A stretch of DNA of 64,000 bases. It comes from Spirodela intermedia. Lineage: Eukaryota; Streptophyta; Magnoliopsida; Alismatales; Araceae. Position numbers and translations under genes: made by a program. Shown here piece by piece: positions 23,001-40,306 of this stretch (the first letter of the stretch is position 1; the number at the start of each line of letters is the position of its first letter). The notes beneath the pieces were generated by a model. That model saw only the letters and a list, made by a program, of their open reading frames with translations. It searched no databases and was not told the DNA's origin. The stretch is taken from NCBI GenBank assembly GCA_902729315.2, contig LR746267.1, forward strand, positions 377,001-441,000, written 5' to 3'.

Positions 23001-26000
23001 GTACCAGAAGATAGAAACAATAAACTAGAAATTTTAAAGGTCCTGGAATATACTCGAAACATCAAAATCACCGTCAAAAGGATACTGCAAACCATTGTGC
23101 AGAATCTCCCCTCCACTGTCACATACAGCATCCATTCACCATGCGTTACACATATCACTGTCCAAATGCAATTCAGATTAAATATCCCAAAACACAAAAA
23201 TTGCGATCTCACGTCCTTTCATCCCCATTGGATGTTGACTAGAACTCGTCGCAACATATACCAACTTGACAAAAAAAAACAACGAAGCCTAGGAATAAAC
23301 AATGCTACTATATCCATCTTTTAACAATAGGTAACCCCAGAAGAAATTGCGGCCACAGATAACTCAGACAGTATGTGGCACTAAACTTTTGAAACCATAC
23401 TCCCTTGTCACAGAATGCAGTAATGTTATAGGTACACCACGACCCTTGTTACTCTCCAGATTTCTTCTGATAGTTCTCCACCAATCCCTGTCTAATGACC
23501 TTATGATTAGGATGAGAGAATCCACCGGTTTCCAAGTTAGTTGTACTATTGACTCTGCTTTGATAAAAGGATCCACAACTTTCACAGCTTTCTCCATTCT
23601 TTGGAGACTATGTATCTACTAAAAGTAATCTACAAGCAATTTAACGCACTAAGGAAATAGAAGAAACATGAATTTCAGACTGTAAAATATATTACTAGTG
23701 TAATGCAATAAGAATAGTGTTCATAGTTGAATGGTAGACGCCTCAATAAATGACGCACATATGGGGTTTACATTTTCTTTCAGCCATACCCATACTGATA
23801 TGACATGATACAGGCAAGTTCTAAAACACTTAGAATACTCTCTAACAAGTCTGTCAAGTTATAGGCCAGAAATGGAATCCAATTCGCTAAGGATTCATAA
23901 GGAAAACAGGAGCTAAAAAGAGATTACAATGATCTGCGTGTTGTCTGAGGCAGACAATAGGCACATCTGTAGATGATGGCTCTAGCCAGCGTTTGCATCT
24001 TCTAGACGTTAAAAATTTACCTAAAATTTCAAGAGGCTGTAGGCTATTTAGCTCTTGATGAGTTCATGAATAGCAACTTATGTCATGGGATCCAGCATGA
24101 CAGCTAAATACCTGTTTCCAAAGGAGATGGAAAGAATGTGCATCTTGGTTTGGAAGTATTGTAAGATGATTGATTACAAGCTACATGTTACCCTGACTAA
24201 ACAATTGAAGCAATACCTTAAAGCACGTTGTAGGATCCTAAACACATAAATGCGTATCAAACTTGGTGGACAGTAATTTGAATGAAAAATTTTAAAAGAT
24301 CTAGGTCCAGACAAAAGTTCAATAAAAGTTAACTCTTGTTTCTCATCATTTTTCGTCATTCCTACTCACTACAACGTATTTAGTCGCCATGGAACTTTTA
24401 TCTTCAATTTTGATCTCGGCATCACTTAGTCCCTCAGGAAAAGTATTTACCCATGCTAAAAAATGTTAAAAATGAGCAATCACATCATACCAGAAAATCC
24501 ACATTGTCACATGGAAAAAAAAATTGGAATTGTTAGAGATCTCAGTAAAACGAGAGACAACTACTAAAGAAGATTGTTGGATTATCCAAGATTTTAAGCT
24601 TCACAGTGGAAGCCAATCGACCAAAGAAACAAGGGATCCTTATACTTTAGCAACTATGCTTAGCTGACCAGAAGCTACACCAGGTCAGAAAGACAAAAGG
24701 AATGAGTCTCGACTCGTCTTAAGCCAGTAAAAACACGAAAAAAAGTCTCATTTGGTTTCAAGAGGAGAAGTGAGTGTCACTTGAGCACGGTTCAGTCAGC
24801 ACCTTCACCGCCCCATATGAATAAAAATGCAGAAAAATCCGAGTAAATAATTCAATCTTCTCATAGACAACTCATACCCCGTATTCTTTACAAAATTGAA
24901 AGAATCCAAATTTTCAGGAAGATAACAACCAGATTTGTGGATCCTCTTTTGAGGAACCCAGCCTTCCAATGTACCAGATGGCCATTAGTCCTGCAAATGA
25001 CACAGAAGTACCTCATGAAAAATCAAAATTTAGTAAAATGATACATTCCACTGAGGAACGTCATACAACCTCCTCTGAATCAGGGAAGCTTGTAGTTCAA
25101 GAAGCATATAACCAATAAAAAACCCGAATTCTGAGTGTCGTTAATATATTAAACGAGTGGCCTAGCGCCACAATGTAATCATAAGCAACCTGAGTAGGCT
25201 TACATTGATATTTTAGCAAATAGTAAGCCATATCACCATCACTGTTAATGACAGAAGCAGTAGCTATAAGCCGGTAGTCAGGGATCAACTAAGTTCGAAA
25301 AATCTTATCAATAATACGTCCTGAATAATCTCAACTGCTCACAAGGGTCCATAATGGATCCCACAAGAACAGTCAAAAGGTAGGAAGAAACATATAGGAT
25401 CCTGGAATTAGAAATAAATCCAAAAGGTTCCCTTAAAAAAATAGGCGACGGGAGATACATGTTTGATTGATGTTTGTTGATATTCTGTAGTGTAAGTGGA
25501 TGCAAGCATAATTCATGGGCTTTATGAACGAACTACGAAACTAAAAATACCAACAAAATGGGCCAGTCAGCTGTATCCATCAAAGGCAATAGGTCAGTGG
25601 TCTCTTCAGAAACATTTTTGGAGACAGAATAAGTTTTGGCTGTCAACCTGACAACATCCACGAAACAGTTTAGCTGAAAGCCAAGTTGATGGGCTGCCAG
25701 AATGAAAAAGAAAAACCTACAGCTAGGACCCAAAACTTATCTGGCATGGTATTGTCACCATAACTCTTGTAGTATAAACTTGATAAATACCATCAAACTC
25801 CGGTATAGACACACATAAGAAGAATGTACAGATACCAAGAGAAAGACATCAATACAATATCAAAATATCAAGACAACAAGGGAAGAAAACGGCTCATAAA
25901 GCAGTGCCGCTGCATGACAATGGAATTATAAAGCAGCACAGAGGTAAGTTACGACTACTTACTTTGTTATGCGTTCTTCAATTTCAGAAGTGGACAGTTG

Positions 26001-27023
26001 CTGAAACGCTAGGTTTTGTTCATGATCCTTGGATGCATCTCTTGCATGAATATCTCTATTCTCACCTTCAATGGCTTTAACCTGTTCCAAAGAATTTCTA
26101 CTTTCCTTGCCTTCAATTTTCAGCCTGTCACCCTCGTCCCCTACTCTTTCTCTGTCCCTGGTTCTGGACCTATCTCGGTCTGTTTCCAACCTTTTCTCCT
26201 TGTCTCTGTCCTTCAATTTCTCTTTTCCCTTATCGATTCTCTCCTTCTCTTTCTCCTTGTCCCTCTCGCGGTCCTTAATCCTGTCCTTCTCCCTCTCCCG
26301 CTCCTTGTTTCTGTCTCGCTCCTCCCTCTCCCTGTCCCTGTACTTCCCTCTTTCAAGATCTTTCTCCCTCCCCCGCTCCGTCTCGTGATCCCTCTCCCGC
26401 ATCTTTCCCCGCTCGCGATCCCTCTCTCTCTCTCGATCCCTTCCATAGTCATGCGCTCTCTCACGCTCTTTCCCCCTGTCATGCTCCAACTTCTCAGAGG
26501 TTCTGTCCCGTTCCACATCCCTATCCCTGTCCTGCTCTCTGCCCCTATCCTTCCCCTTTTCCTTGCTCCTCTCGTGCTCCCTGTCATAGCTACGCTCCCT
26601 TTCACTGTTCGGCTCTCTCTCCCGTTCTCCCTCCTTCTCCCTGTCCTCCCCGAGCTTACCATCCTTGTCGTGGCCTTTCTCCCGGGTCTTGTCCCGGCTC
26701 CTCTCCTTCTCCCGCTCCCTGTCCTTCTCCTCCCGATCATCCCCCTTCCTCCGTTCCTTCCTATCCGAATCCTCCTTCTCTCGCTCTCTGTCCTTCTCCT
26801 CCCTACCGTCCACCTTCCTCCGCTCCTTCCTATCCGGCTCCTCCTCTCGCTCTCTCCTACTCCCGTGGTCCTTTTCTTCCCGCCTCTCCTTCCTGTTCCG
26901 GTCCTTACTCCGGCTGTGTTTACCGGAACTTCTCCCGACGTCCTCCAGCCCAAAATCTCCGCCGTTCTCCCCGCCATCCTCCATCTGCTCGTCGCGGCGC
27001 CCCCTCTCCACAGAATCCTCCAT
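18439..27023 (-). CDS. DOT2: SART1-family U4/U6.U5 snRNP protein (DOT2/MDF)
   Basis: Component of the U4/U6.U5 tri-snRNP needed for spliceosome activation. The Arabidopsis homologue controls vein patterning and meristem maintenance. Twelve coding exons: 25963-27023, 21770-21911, 21634-21688, 21366-21479, 21169-21265, 21012-21078, 20874-20933, 20143-20752, 19404-19780, 18809-19029, 18634-18718 and 18439-18519. They join in frame into 989 residues. Residues 1-330 are an RD/RE/RS-like charged domain. SART1 blocks follow: ILSWVNKSRKLEDKR, AGVKILHGLDKV, IDMLENVEIGEQKRRNEAY, KKMLPQYDEP, GRFTGEAEKKLEE, TSSDYFTPEEMLQFKKP, VVGKGLSGALKLLQDRGTL, TPKEAFRMLSHKFHGKGPGK, RMREAQARLKTPYLVLSGH and the terminal VEHFLGIKRK. 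It is longer than the 820-residue Arabidopsis protein because of the N-terminal RE repeats. Intron 1 is about 4.05 kb. An acceptor at 27037 shows that the leader is also spliced. Confidence 0.95.
19030..19403 (-). repeat. Triplicated ~112-bp repeat in DOT2 intron 9
   Basis: Three diverged head-to-tail copies (about 19084-19190, 19191-19300 and 19301-19410), each with GATGATGATTTT...GAAGAAG...AGGAGAAA...GTTGACTTA. The last copy includes the real donor (AGAATT then GTAAGTC on the minus strand). In the other two the GT at that site reads TT or AT. Confidence 0.8.
19781..20142 (-). repeat. Triplicated ~120-bp repeat in DOT2 intron 8
   Basis: Three copies of ATGCCATGATATCAATCATC...AGTAATTCATTGAT...GGAAACAGA...ACCAAAATA followed by a GAGA tract. 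They start near 19798, 19911 and 20034. One spacer carries (GACA)n. The last copy runs up to the exon 8 donor (GGTATGC). The equivalent positions in the other copies read GGCATTC and GGCATGC. Confidence 0.8.
21912..25962 (-). other. DOT2 intron 1 (4.05 kb)
   Basis: Bounded by a phase-2 donor GTAAGTAG at 25962 and acceptor TTTATAG ending at 21912. I see no protein-coding exon for another gene inside. A block at about 22100-22290 looks promoter- or LTR-like on the minus strand: a TTATATAAAGAAG box followed by repeated GGATCC text. Otherwise it is AT-rich unique sequence. Confidence 0.7.
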
Positions 27024-27364
27024 CTTCCGAGCCTACCTGCAATCAAATCGCGATACGATCAAAACCAGACCAATAACTCTCCACCGCTGAACTTCGAATA
27101 CACATCCACGGAAACCCTAACAAACTCAGCAAAACAAGCTCCGACGAGATACGAAAACCTGAATCCAATGAAATTCACGAACCGCGAAACCTCCAGAGCT
27201 ACGGTGGCGGCGGCCCTGGCAACGGCGTCCAAAGGGATCGACCACTCCGACGGCTGCGCGAAGCCTACTCCCAGCTAGTTCATACGCTTGCTGTGAGATG
27301 GTGGAACCAGAGGAAGAGGGAGAAGACAAGGGAGGAAAAGGAGGAGAGAGAGAATGGAATCCTG

Positions 27365-27370
27365 TATATA
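27365..27370 (-). promoter_or_regulatory. Candidate TATA box of DOT2
   Basis: Minus-strand GGTTATATACAGG lies about 345 bp upstream of the start codon. It would place transcription start near 27335, upstream of the leader intron whose acceptor is at 27037. Prediction from position only. Confidence 0.4.
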
Positions 27371-27499
27371 ACCCTTCTCTGTTAATGAGCCGTGTTTCCA
27401 GTATTGGGAGCATTGGTGTGATTATTGGGCCTGCCCCATTAGGGACCTGGATATGTTTTTTTTACTCTTCTTTTTTAGTGGGCCCATTACACTAGTGGG

Positions 27500-28259
27500 G
27501 CCACAATTTTGGGCCACAAAAAAAACTCGGGGAAATGAGTCGTGGCAGGTGATGATTCGTCAACGATATCCGTTAGAATTACATTTTTCGGCGTCCTGAA
27601 TATATAATAATCCCAAGGTAGCGAGAGAGAGAGAGAGAGAGAAGCGAAGAGGAAAACCCTTTTAAATGGGCCCGGCCCGGCCCAGTCTCATCTATACTTA
27701 TTGGAGAGAGAGAGCGAAGCAGCGAAAAACCCTTAAAATGGGCTCTGGATTAGGAGCCCAAAATGTTCAAGCTCGGCCCACCCCACTTTTCATGTGCAAC
27801 TATTGGAGAGAGAGAGAGAGAATAGGAGAGAGAAAGATGGGTTGACTTCGAACCCCAGATCCGGGGGAAAAAAAAGGGCTCTTCTAAATAACTCTAAATA
27901 GACCACCCAATAAAATGGCCAAATTAGAAGTCAAATCTAGGAGAAAATCACTTAAAATGGGCTCTGGATGAGGAGCTCAAAATGTTCCAGCTCGGCTCGC
28001 CCCAGTTTTCATGTGCAACTATTGGAGAGAGAGAGAGTAGGAGAGAGAAAGATGGGTTGACTTCGAGGCCCAAATCCGGGAAAATAAGAATAAAAGGGCT
28101 TTTTCTAAATACATCTAAATATAGTACCCAATAAAATGCCCCAGTTGACTGACGGTCAAATCTAGGAGAAAATCACCATTAAAACTTGCTTGCATTGAGG
28201 TGGGAGCAGAGCCCATGTGACAAGTGTACATGGGAGGAAGGGGGAATCAGTCAACCCAC
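27500..28259. repeat. Intergenic tandem duplication with GA tracts
   Basis: A unit of about 215-225 bp occurs twice in a row (about 27736-27952 and 27953-28178): AAAATGGGCTCTGGAT, CAAAATGTTC, TTTCATGTGCAACTATTGG, a GAGA run, GATGGGTTGACTTCGA, CCAATAAAATG and TCTAGGAGAAAATCAC. Part of the unit (GGAGAGAGAG...CCCTTTTAAATGGGC) also precedes it at 27620-27735. No gene. Confidence 0.75.
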
Positions 28260-29697
28260 TCAGTATGATCTGCTGTATCTTCTTTTCTGATCCCTGTAAT
28301 CCCCATCCCTCTCCTTATCCTGCAGCAAACCTAGGAAGGCAAGGAAGCCGAAGAAGAAGAAGCCACCAGACCAGCCACCGCCGCCGCCTCCGCCACCGCC
28401 ACCACCATCATCATCGTCACGAGGGGGGAACCCAGTGCCGCCATCATCAAGGTCCGGGGACTTCTCCTTGCCTGGCAAAATTAAGCAAGACCCAGTTTCA
28501 CATGCGGCCAGAAATCCACAAATCCAGGGATTCATAAGATGCTAAATATGGAAATCATCAGATCAGAACCTTGGATGGGTGCGATGGTGATTGTCGATGA
28601 TTGCCGGGTGACTGTCTGAGTCTGCTCTGCTGCGCATCTGGCGGTCTGAGACATGAAAGGGTCAACTCAGCATGAATGTTCCTCAATAGTTGACTTTGGC
28701 TCTAAACATAATGATTATTTGGTTTTAGCTCCCCACAATTATAATCTTCTTGTTTCATAGTTTCTCAGTCAATTTAATCATAGTCAAACTATTATTATCC
28801 TAGTTGGATGGGCTATCTGTAGGGTACTCGCATCCTTATCCTCCTCCGCTGCCACCACTGCCACTGCCACCAGGCTACCTGCCGCCTTGTCCTCCCCCTC
28901 CTGGCTACCAGGGTTTTATTTGTTGAGAGGGGAAAGCAAGTCAATGGACTCACCAAAGCAGAAGCAGCACAGACAAGCATGGCGGCATGAGGTCGGTGAG
29001 CACACGTGGCCAATTGGGTTTGACGAAATGGCTGAGATTTCGTAAGCCTGATCCTCCCACACAGGGAAAGTTCTGTTCACACGGATTGAGATGAGAAAAA
29101 GATAAGCATTCAGTGGAGAGGAAGAAATTAAAGAGAAGAGCTGGAATTTCAGTAAAATTATTCAGAGGAAAAATCAATAAATAAAAACACAAGAAAAAAA
29201 CAGTCGATACATACATAATATGATTTACAGATAGAAAAATGACGCAAGAATAAAAATATTAAGAGGAAAAATCAATCAATAAAAACACAAGAAAAAACAG
29301 TCGATAAATACATATTCTGATGTACAGATTCTTTGGGTTAATTTCTACAAAACATAACAAAAAAAGTATTTTGCCAAAGTTACCATCCATGTAAACCATT
29401 TTCCGTCTAATATAATAGTATCAAATGTCATTTTGAAAGAAAAATGATACAAGAATAATAATATTCAGAGAAAAAATAAATCGATAAAAACACAAGAAAA
29501 AACAATCGATATATGCATATTCTGCTCTACAGATTCTTTGGCTTAATTTTTACAAAAAAAAAGGTATCTTCCATCTAATGTAATGGCATAAAATGTCGTT
29601 TTGCGAGAAAAATGAAAGAATATCTACCTGATGTACTTCTCAAGGAGACTGTAAGTGAAGGCAGCGCTGCATTTGATGAAGCAGATAAGGATGCCAT
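28260..29697 (-). CDS. Small plastid Gly-rich membrane protein, YELLOW LEAF 1-like
   Basis: Four exons (29628-29697, 28954-29072, 28570-28645 and 28260-28471) join in frame into 158 residues. All junctions are GT-AG. Residues 1-23 (MASLSASSNAALPSL...) and the following Arg/Ser-rich stretch look like a chloroplast transit peptide. Then come TITIAPIQGKEKSPDLDDG, GTGFPPRDDDD, an 11-Gly run, a single membrane segment (WSGGFFFFGFLAFLGLL, residues 122-138) and a basic tail ending RRYSRSY. This layout recalls the rice YELLOW LEAF 1 plastid protein implicated in ATP synthase accumulation and leaf greening. The family name is from memory and needs a search. The start codon is the first ATG after a leader acceptor at 29724. 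Exons are too short to be seen as long ORFs. Confidence 0.78.
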
Positions 29698-30763
29698 TTT
29701 ATATGCGACCAAGTCTACAAAACCTGAAATTTTGACTTAAACGTTATATCATATCAAATTCACGCTCCAATCTCTGAAATAATACCTCTAGTGATAGTCT
29801 GAACATAGATTTATATCATGAAATAAACACTAAACTAAAGTTCCTATCCTGGGTTGACTTGATTCTGACAATCTTGGTGTTATTGGTCTGTCAGATGGTA
29901 GCAGAAGTCCCTGATAATCTATTTATCATAGAAAACGAAACAACTTGTTCACATGATCAACACTTGAAAAGGAAATACATTAAATTTAAGTGGAAACCGG
30001 TAAAACTATTCCCATCAATCAAAATTATATTAATTTTATTTATTTTATCATATAAAGTCATATGCGTGAATAGATTCGTATGCAAGTAAGATCCTCCCTC
30101 TCTCATCGTATCTTTTTCAAGATATTTTTATTATTTCATAAGTCATGAATGACAAGTCAGATTTATATCAGTAAGCCAACAATCGTGACTTACAGGGGCA
30201 GGAGACTATTCCCTCGCATCAAAAGCATGCAAAGGAATAAAACTTTCCAAAGGATATGGGGAAAAAATTCATATCCCATTTGAGTAATCTGTTCCTTCCA
30301 TGACAAATAAAGATTCTATCACGTCGCAGAGATTTACCAGAGAAAGCATCTTAATCAAAAGGCAATCGCAAGATATCCACGTTAAAAAACGAATAATTAT
30401 ATTCACTAAAAAAATACAGTCCCATGACCAACGCATATACATTTCATATCATCAATATACAACATAGTTTTTCATGCATTGGTACAACAGCCCAAATAAA
30501 CTCTTTAGATGCCCTCTCAAGAACATGGAAGAACAAACAGCCTCTGCAGTTCTGAAGGCTGATGCACTCCTTGAATCCATAATTTCCCTTAAACAAGCTA
30601 ATCAGGACTTTCTGTTAATTTCCAGTGGAATCGTAGAAATGGAAAAACACACCAGAAAAAAGGAATCGAATCCTTAAAGTGTCCATCTCTCACGGAGCAA
30701 TACATTGGGCATATAACAGTGCCTTTTTCAAAGGACAGACGGATGAAGAAGAGGAAGGAGAAA

Positions 30764-30805
<42 letters not shown>

Positions 30806-31230
30806 GACGGAAGATTCGAGAGGAAATATCATAACCCAACACCTTTTCCGATCGAACCATCTTTGCGTGAAACCAATTAACCTCCGAATCCAAAAAATCA
30901 TAGAGGAGGCTCCATCGATTTCACCACCCCCAACTTCCCAAAAACAAGCTCAGCGAGAGAGTAGGGGGAACCGGAGGAGAAATCTAGGGTTAGAGAACAT
31001 TGCTAACTAGCAGCTCCACGGATCAAGACCAACCCACCTCCCTCAGATACTGCAATCGCTGCCTACGACGGAGACCCGCGGAGTCGGCTTCTATAGCCCC
31101 CTCCTTCCGCCCACTCGAGCGGTGGCGCCGCCTGGCGGTGCCGGAGAGAGCGGGAGGAGGGGAAGAGGATATCTTGCACAGAAGGAGAGAGCTTTAAGAG
31201 GTTGCTCCCCTGGGGATTAGGATCAGATGC
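29698..31230 (-). other. Leader intron and 5' region of the YL1-like gene
   Basis: An acceptor (TTTCAG, ending at 29724 on the minus strand) just before the start codon implies a non-coding first exon further right. The best candidate is around 30900-31200, where the minus strand reads CTCTAACCCTAGATTTCTCC, typical of plant 5' leaders. An (AT)n tract occupies about 30770-30802. No other coding sequence is convincing here. Confidence 0.45.
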
Positions 31231-31231
31231 G

Positions 31232-31770
31232 GTGACGTGACGTGGACGCATCACGTTTAACCACGAGTTCTTGTGGGCCCCTATTTTCTTTTCGGGCCCA
31301 CATCTATTAGACGAGTGGTTCTTTTCTCACCACATACCCCTGGTTCTCTTGGGGCCCCACTCTATTTCGGACTTAAATACCCTCCGTTTTGGGGTACGTG
31401 GCAAGTGACCTCTGCAATGATCTTCTACCCTTTTTCCCCGGCTCAATCGTCAAAAAAAAGTTACCAGTTGACCCACACCCTTGGATATCTAACACGTTGC
31501 CACCTTTCAGCCGTCCGATTTGGTGACGTGGACGGAACACATTTAACCATAAGCACCCCAAGGCTATTTCCGGGCCCGCAACTCCTAGACCACTTTTCTC
31601 GCCGCATGCCTGCCGCTCGTCGGGCCCATCTACTCCTTTTCACTAAAATACCCTCCTACTGGGTACGTGGCCAATGAACCTTGCGATGGCCTCAGTCGTC
31701 GAAACAAAACGACCGGTTGAGCCACACCCTTGGATATCTGACGCGTGGCTCCCTTTCAACCGTTCGATAG
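31232..31770. repeat. Duplicated ~270-bp ACGT-rich segment between divergent genes
   Basis: Two diverged tandem copies (about 31232-31505 and 31506-31770) share GGTGACGTG, CATTTAACCA or CGTTTAACCA, GGGCCC(A/G)CA, AAATACCCTCC, GGGTACGTGGC and CCACACCCTTGGATATCT. It lies between the YL1-like gene (leftward) and the JmjC gene (rightward). The ACGT cores are typical bZIP/bHLH sites. Confidence 0.7.
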
Positions 31771-34700
31771 CGTTTCCCCGGCCGATTTCACAATCATGCA
31801 GTTTCCGCTGTCTGTGGGCCCCTTGTGCGTGTGTCAACGCGCTTTAACGATTGCCGCCCTAAAAAAAAAATCAGAATATTTCGTGGCCAGCGTCATTTGT
31901 CTGGTTTTCTATTTTCTTCGTCGAATTATTATGTGAGGAGCATGAAAAATTAATCGAAAAATATATTTACATATTTCCACAGTAATTAATAATTAAAATG
32001 CGAAATAATTATATACTTGTGAAGAATGTACACTTTAGGTATTATTTAAAGTATTTAGTTATATGAATTTATTTAAAAAATAGTAGCAATAATATATGGC
32101 CTCAAAAGCATAAATTAAATATCCAAATTCACTCATTACTATTATTTATTATTAACTTCGCTAGAAAATACGAATATTTGGTGCCTTAAATTTCAAACTC
32201 TAACTAATTATAAAATATCATTTTTATTAAAATAGAACCATTTTATGAAATCCACGTGGACAGTGTTTTTATACGAAATAAATAAATCCCCGAGAAGATG
32301 ATGAGGAACACGGGCAGTAGGCGTTTCAGACGGGTCCCGAGTTATTACGAACCGGGCCCCACATTTCCACGACATAAGTACAGAGTACAGAGCCATTCGT
32401 GGCCGGGGCTTTATACGCCCGGCCCGAACATAGCAGACAGAGAGAGAGAGACAGTGGGACTTGCGAGAATAAATTTTGGGCTTTGCGGGCATGGAGCAGA
32501 GTGGGCCCGAAAGTTTTGGTCTCAATTATAAAGACGGGCTTCGGGCCTGAGTTTCGGGCTTGGGCTCAACTGAACAAGTTGACGCTACAGACCGAGAGGG
32601 ACAAGAAAATGATAAAATAATGACGTATTAAATAAGACGGATTCTGGAATTTATTTACGAGCATATCCAAGACACGTCTAATTATGTGGCATTTAAGTAA
32701 TATTATATCTCATGCGAAGTATCTCCGAAAAATCTTCGTGAAGCAAGATCAGCCGTTGATTCGATGGTCCTCATTTTGGGCCACATATCCGAGGGCGGAA
32801 ATGAGACCGTTGGATTCACGCATATCGAGGAAACGTGTACCCGAAGCCGCCGCCGGGAACTCCTCAAACAGACTCCGGTGCGGTCACTATGGTGACCGCA
32901 CCGTCAGGCGTTTCGGTAAAATCGTCAATCCGAGAAAATAGAGGGGCAGTTAAGGGTTTTCTGGTCGGAGATGGATCATGGGGGGATCTGACGGTTTGGA
33001 GGGTCTTGGTGGGCGGCCTCTGCAACGATCTCCGGAAGTGGAGGAGGATGATGATGATGAAGAGGGGAGAGGGGAAAGGGGTTGACTTCTGATTGGATCG
33101 AATTCTGGGAGGAGATGAGCAGAAACGGCGACTAATCAGCGCTGAAGTGGATTAATTTTTGACCTGTAGAATGGAGCAGGGGGGTAATGGAGTGAGGAGG
33201 GTGCGAGTAGGTCGTATTTTTTCCCCGAGGAAGAGCCAATCCTTGACCTAATTTGCAGAGGGAGAGAGGGTATCAGAGAGGTGCCCCTCTCTTCTTCGCA
33301 GGGGAGGGCGAGGGTAGGGTTTGAGCCTGGTTTGGGGGTGTGGAAAGGGGGAGGGGTGGGAGGGTTAGTTATTAGAGGGGGTCTGACGAGGTACCGACGA
33401 CGTCTGGTTGTGACGCAAGCGACGCTTATTGGGGCTGACACGACAGGGAAATCGCAAGGCAATGGTAAAGACATTCCCCTCCACGTCCTTTGTGGCCTGT
33501 GGTTGCCGCGTCGATCTGTGTTTCTCGTCCATGTGATTGGTGATGGGGGGGAATATCAGGGGGGTGAGGATTTTATGGTAGGGTTCCTTTTTGCACGCCG
33601 GGATCCTGTGCACCCGTGAAGTCATGCTCCCCTGGGGTTGATTTATTTTATTTGCCTTGTGATTTTTTCTGCTATTGGCTTCAGACTTTTGCTTGGATCA
33701 TGCTCGGGGGTCGTTTGGTTGATGGGTCGCGCTCCCAATTTGTGGGATTGTAATGCAATTAGGTCGTATGGTGATTCCTTTCAATCGGGGTTCCCTGTCA
33801 ACTCTGTAATCATATTGGAGCCTTCCCTCAGGATCAATCAGTATTTTTAGACCGTTATTGGCTTATTGCGACGATCTTAGCCTTTTTCCCCATTTTTCCT
33901 GTTTCTGGGTTTGTAATTCCGGTTTTCAGAGTCTTTTCTGGGTTTTTTTTCCCATTTTGGAAATCCTAGCCGACTAACATAACAACGGGAAAGGGTCTGG
34001 GAACCAGATTTCTATGCTAAGAAAAACAAGGAGTTCAGACTGTTAGGTGTGTCCCCTAGTGATTTGCTTCTGAGAAAAGAGAAAAGCGCCGACAGCATGG
34101 CATTATTTCTTGAAATACCTGTTTAGGGGTGCTTTTCTTAGTTCTTTAGTCGATCAGCATTCACTATGAACTAATTGGATGGACTTGGTTTATGGAGGGG
34201 ACTATAGAAAGAGGTAACGTTCGCCTACTTTGATTGGGAGATGGGGGTATATAGAAAAATATAAAGTTCACCTACTTTCCTTGGGGGATCAATTATTTGA
34301 TCAGCTTTGATTGTGAAGTCTGCGCCTGATTTGTAATTTTACTTCTTTCATCAAATGCGTGGACACTGATTTGATGGCTGGACAAAGCATTTTTTCCGTC
34401 ATCTAGTTAAATTACATATATTTTGGATACATTACTTAAATAATTTATCCGAAGAAGGGGAAATAAGCTCACTAGATTTTGTGTAGCTCCGTAGTTGATT
34501 CATTACGAATTAGAATTACATATCTCTATAGAGATAAGTATAGTTGTACAGTTTTTCCAGTTGCCTCATCATGTACTATTCCTAGCATCAGATTCCAAGA
34601 TTGTCTTCACAATTACGTTGTGACCCGTGATTATTTTTCCTAGCATCGTCCTTTTTCATGTCCTACCGCAAAAAATGGAACTTGTTTCGCCATATCTGTT

Positions 34701-34945
34701 ACATGCTAGCACTTCATCTATCACTATTGTTACATACATTCATCAAGAAATTACATTCATGTGGTGAACGTACTGTTATTATTTCATTACTGTGGCATGA
34801 AATTAGGCTTAGTTTTCTCAAGGGTATGAAGTTATGTTGAGTTGCCCTGTGGAAATGTGTGAGTGATGTTAACTTGAGAGTGGCTCTGGTTGTTGCTGCA
34901 GTTGCAGATATTCTATGATATCAACCAATCACGCTACCAGCATTA
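31771..34945 (+). other. Promoter and 5' leader region of the JmjC gene
   Basis: 31900-32700 is AT-rich spacer. 32740-33600 is GC-rich and probably contains the transcription start. A clean acceptor (TTGTTGCTGCAG at about 34889-34900) 45 bp before the start codon indicates a spliced leader. Where the leader donor lies is not clear. No protein-coding sequence was recognised. Confidence 0.45.

Positions 34946-40306
<5,361 letters not shown>

Noticed and set aside
26016-27278. 420-codon plus-strand open frame of Leu/Pro/Ser repeats
   Set aside because: It is antisense to DOT2 exon 1, whose RD/RE repeats keep the opposite strand free of stops. The sense frame matches a conserved family and splices in frame.
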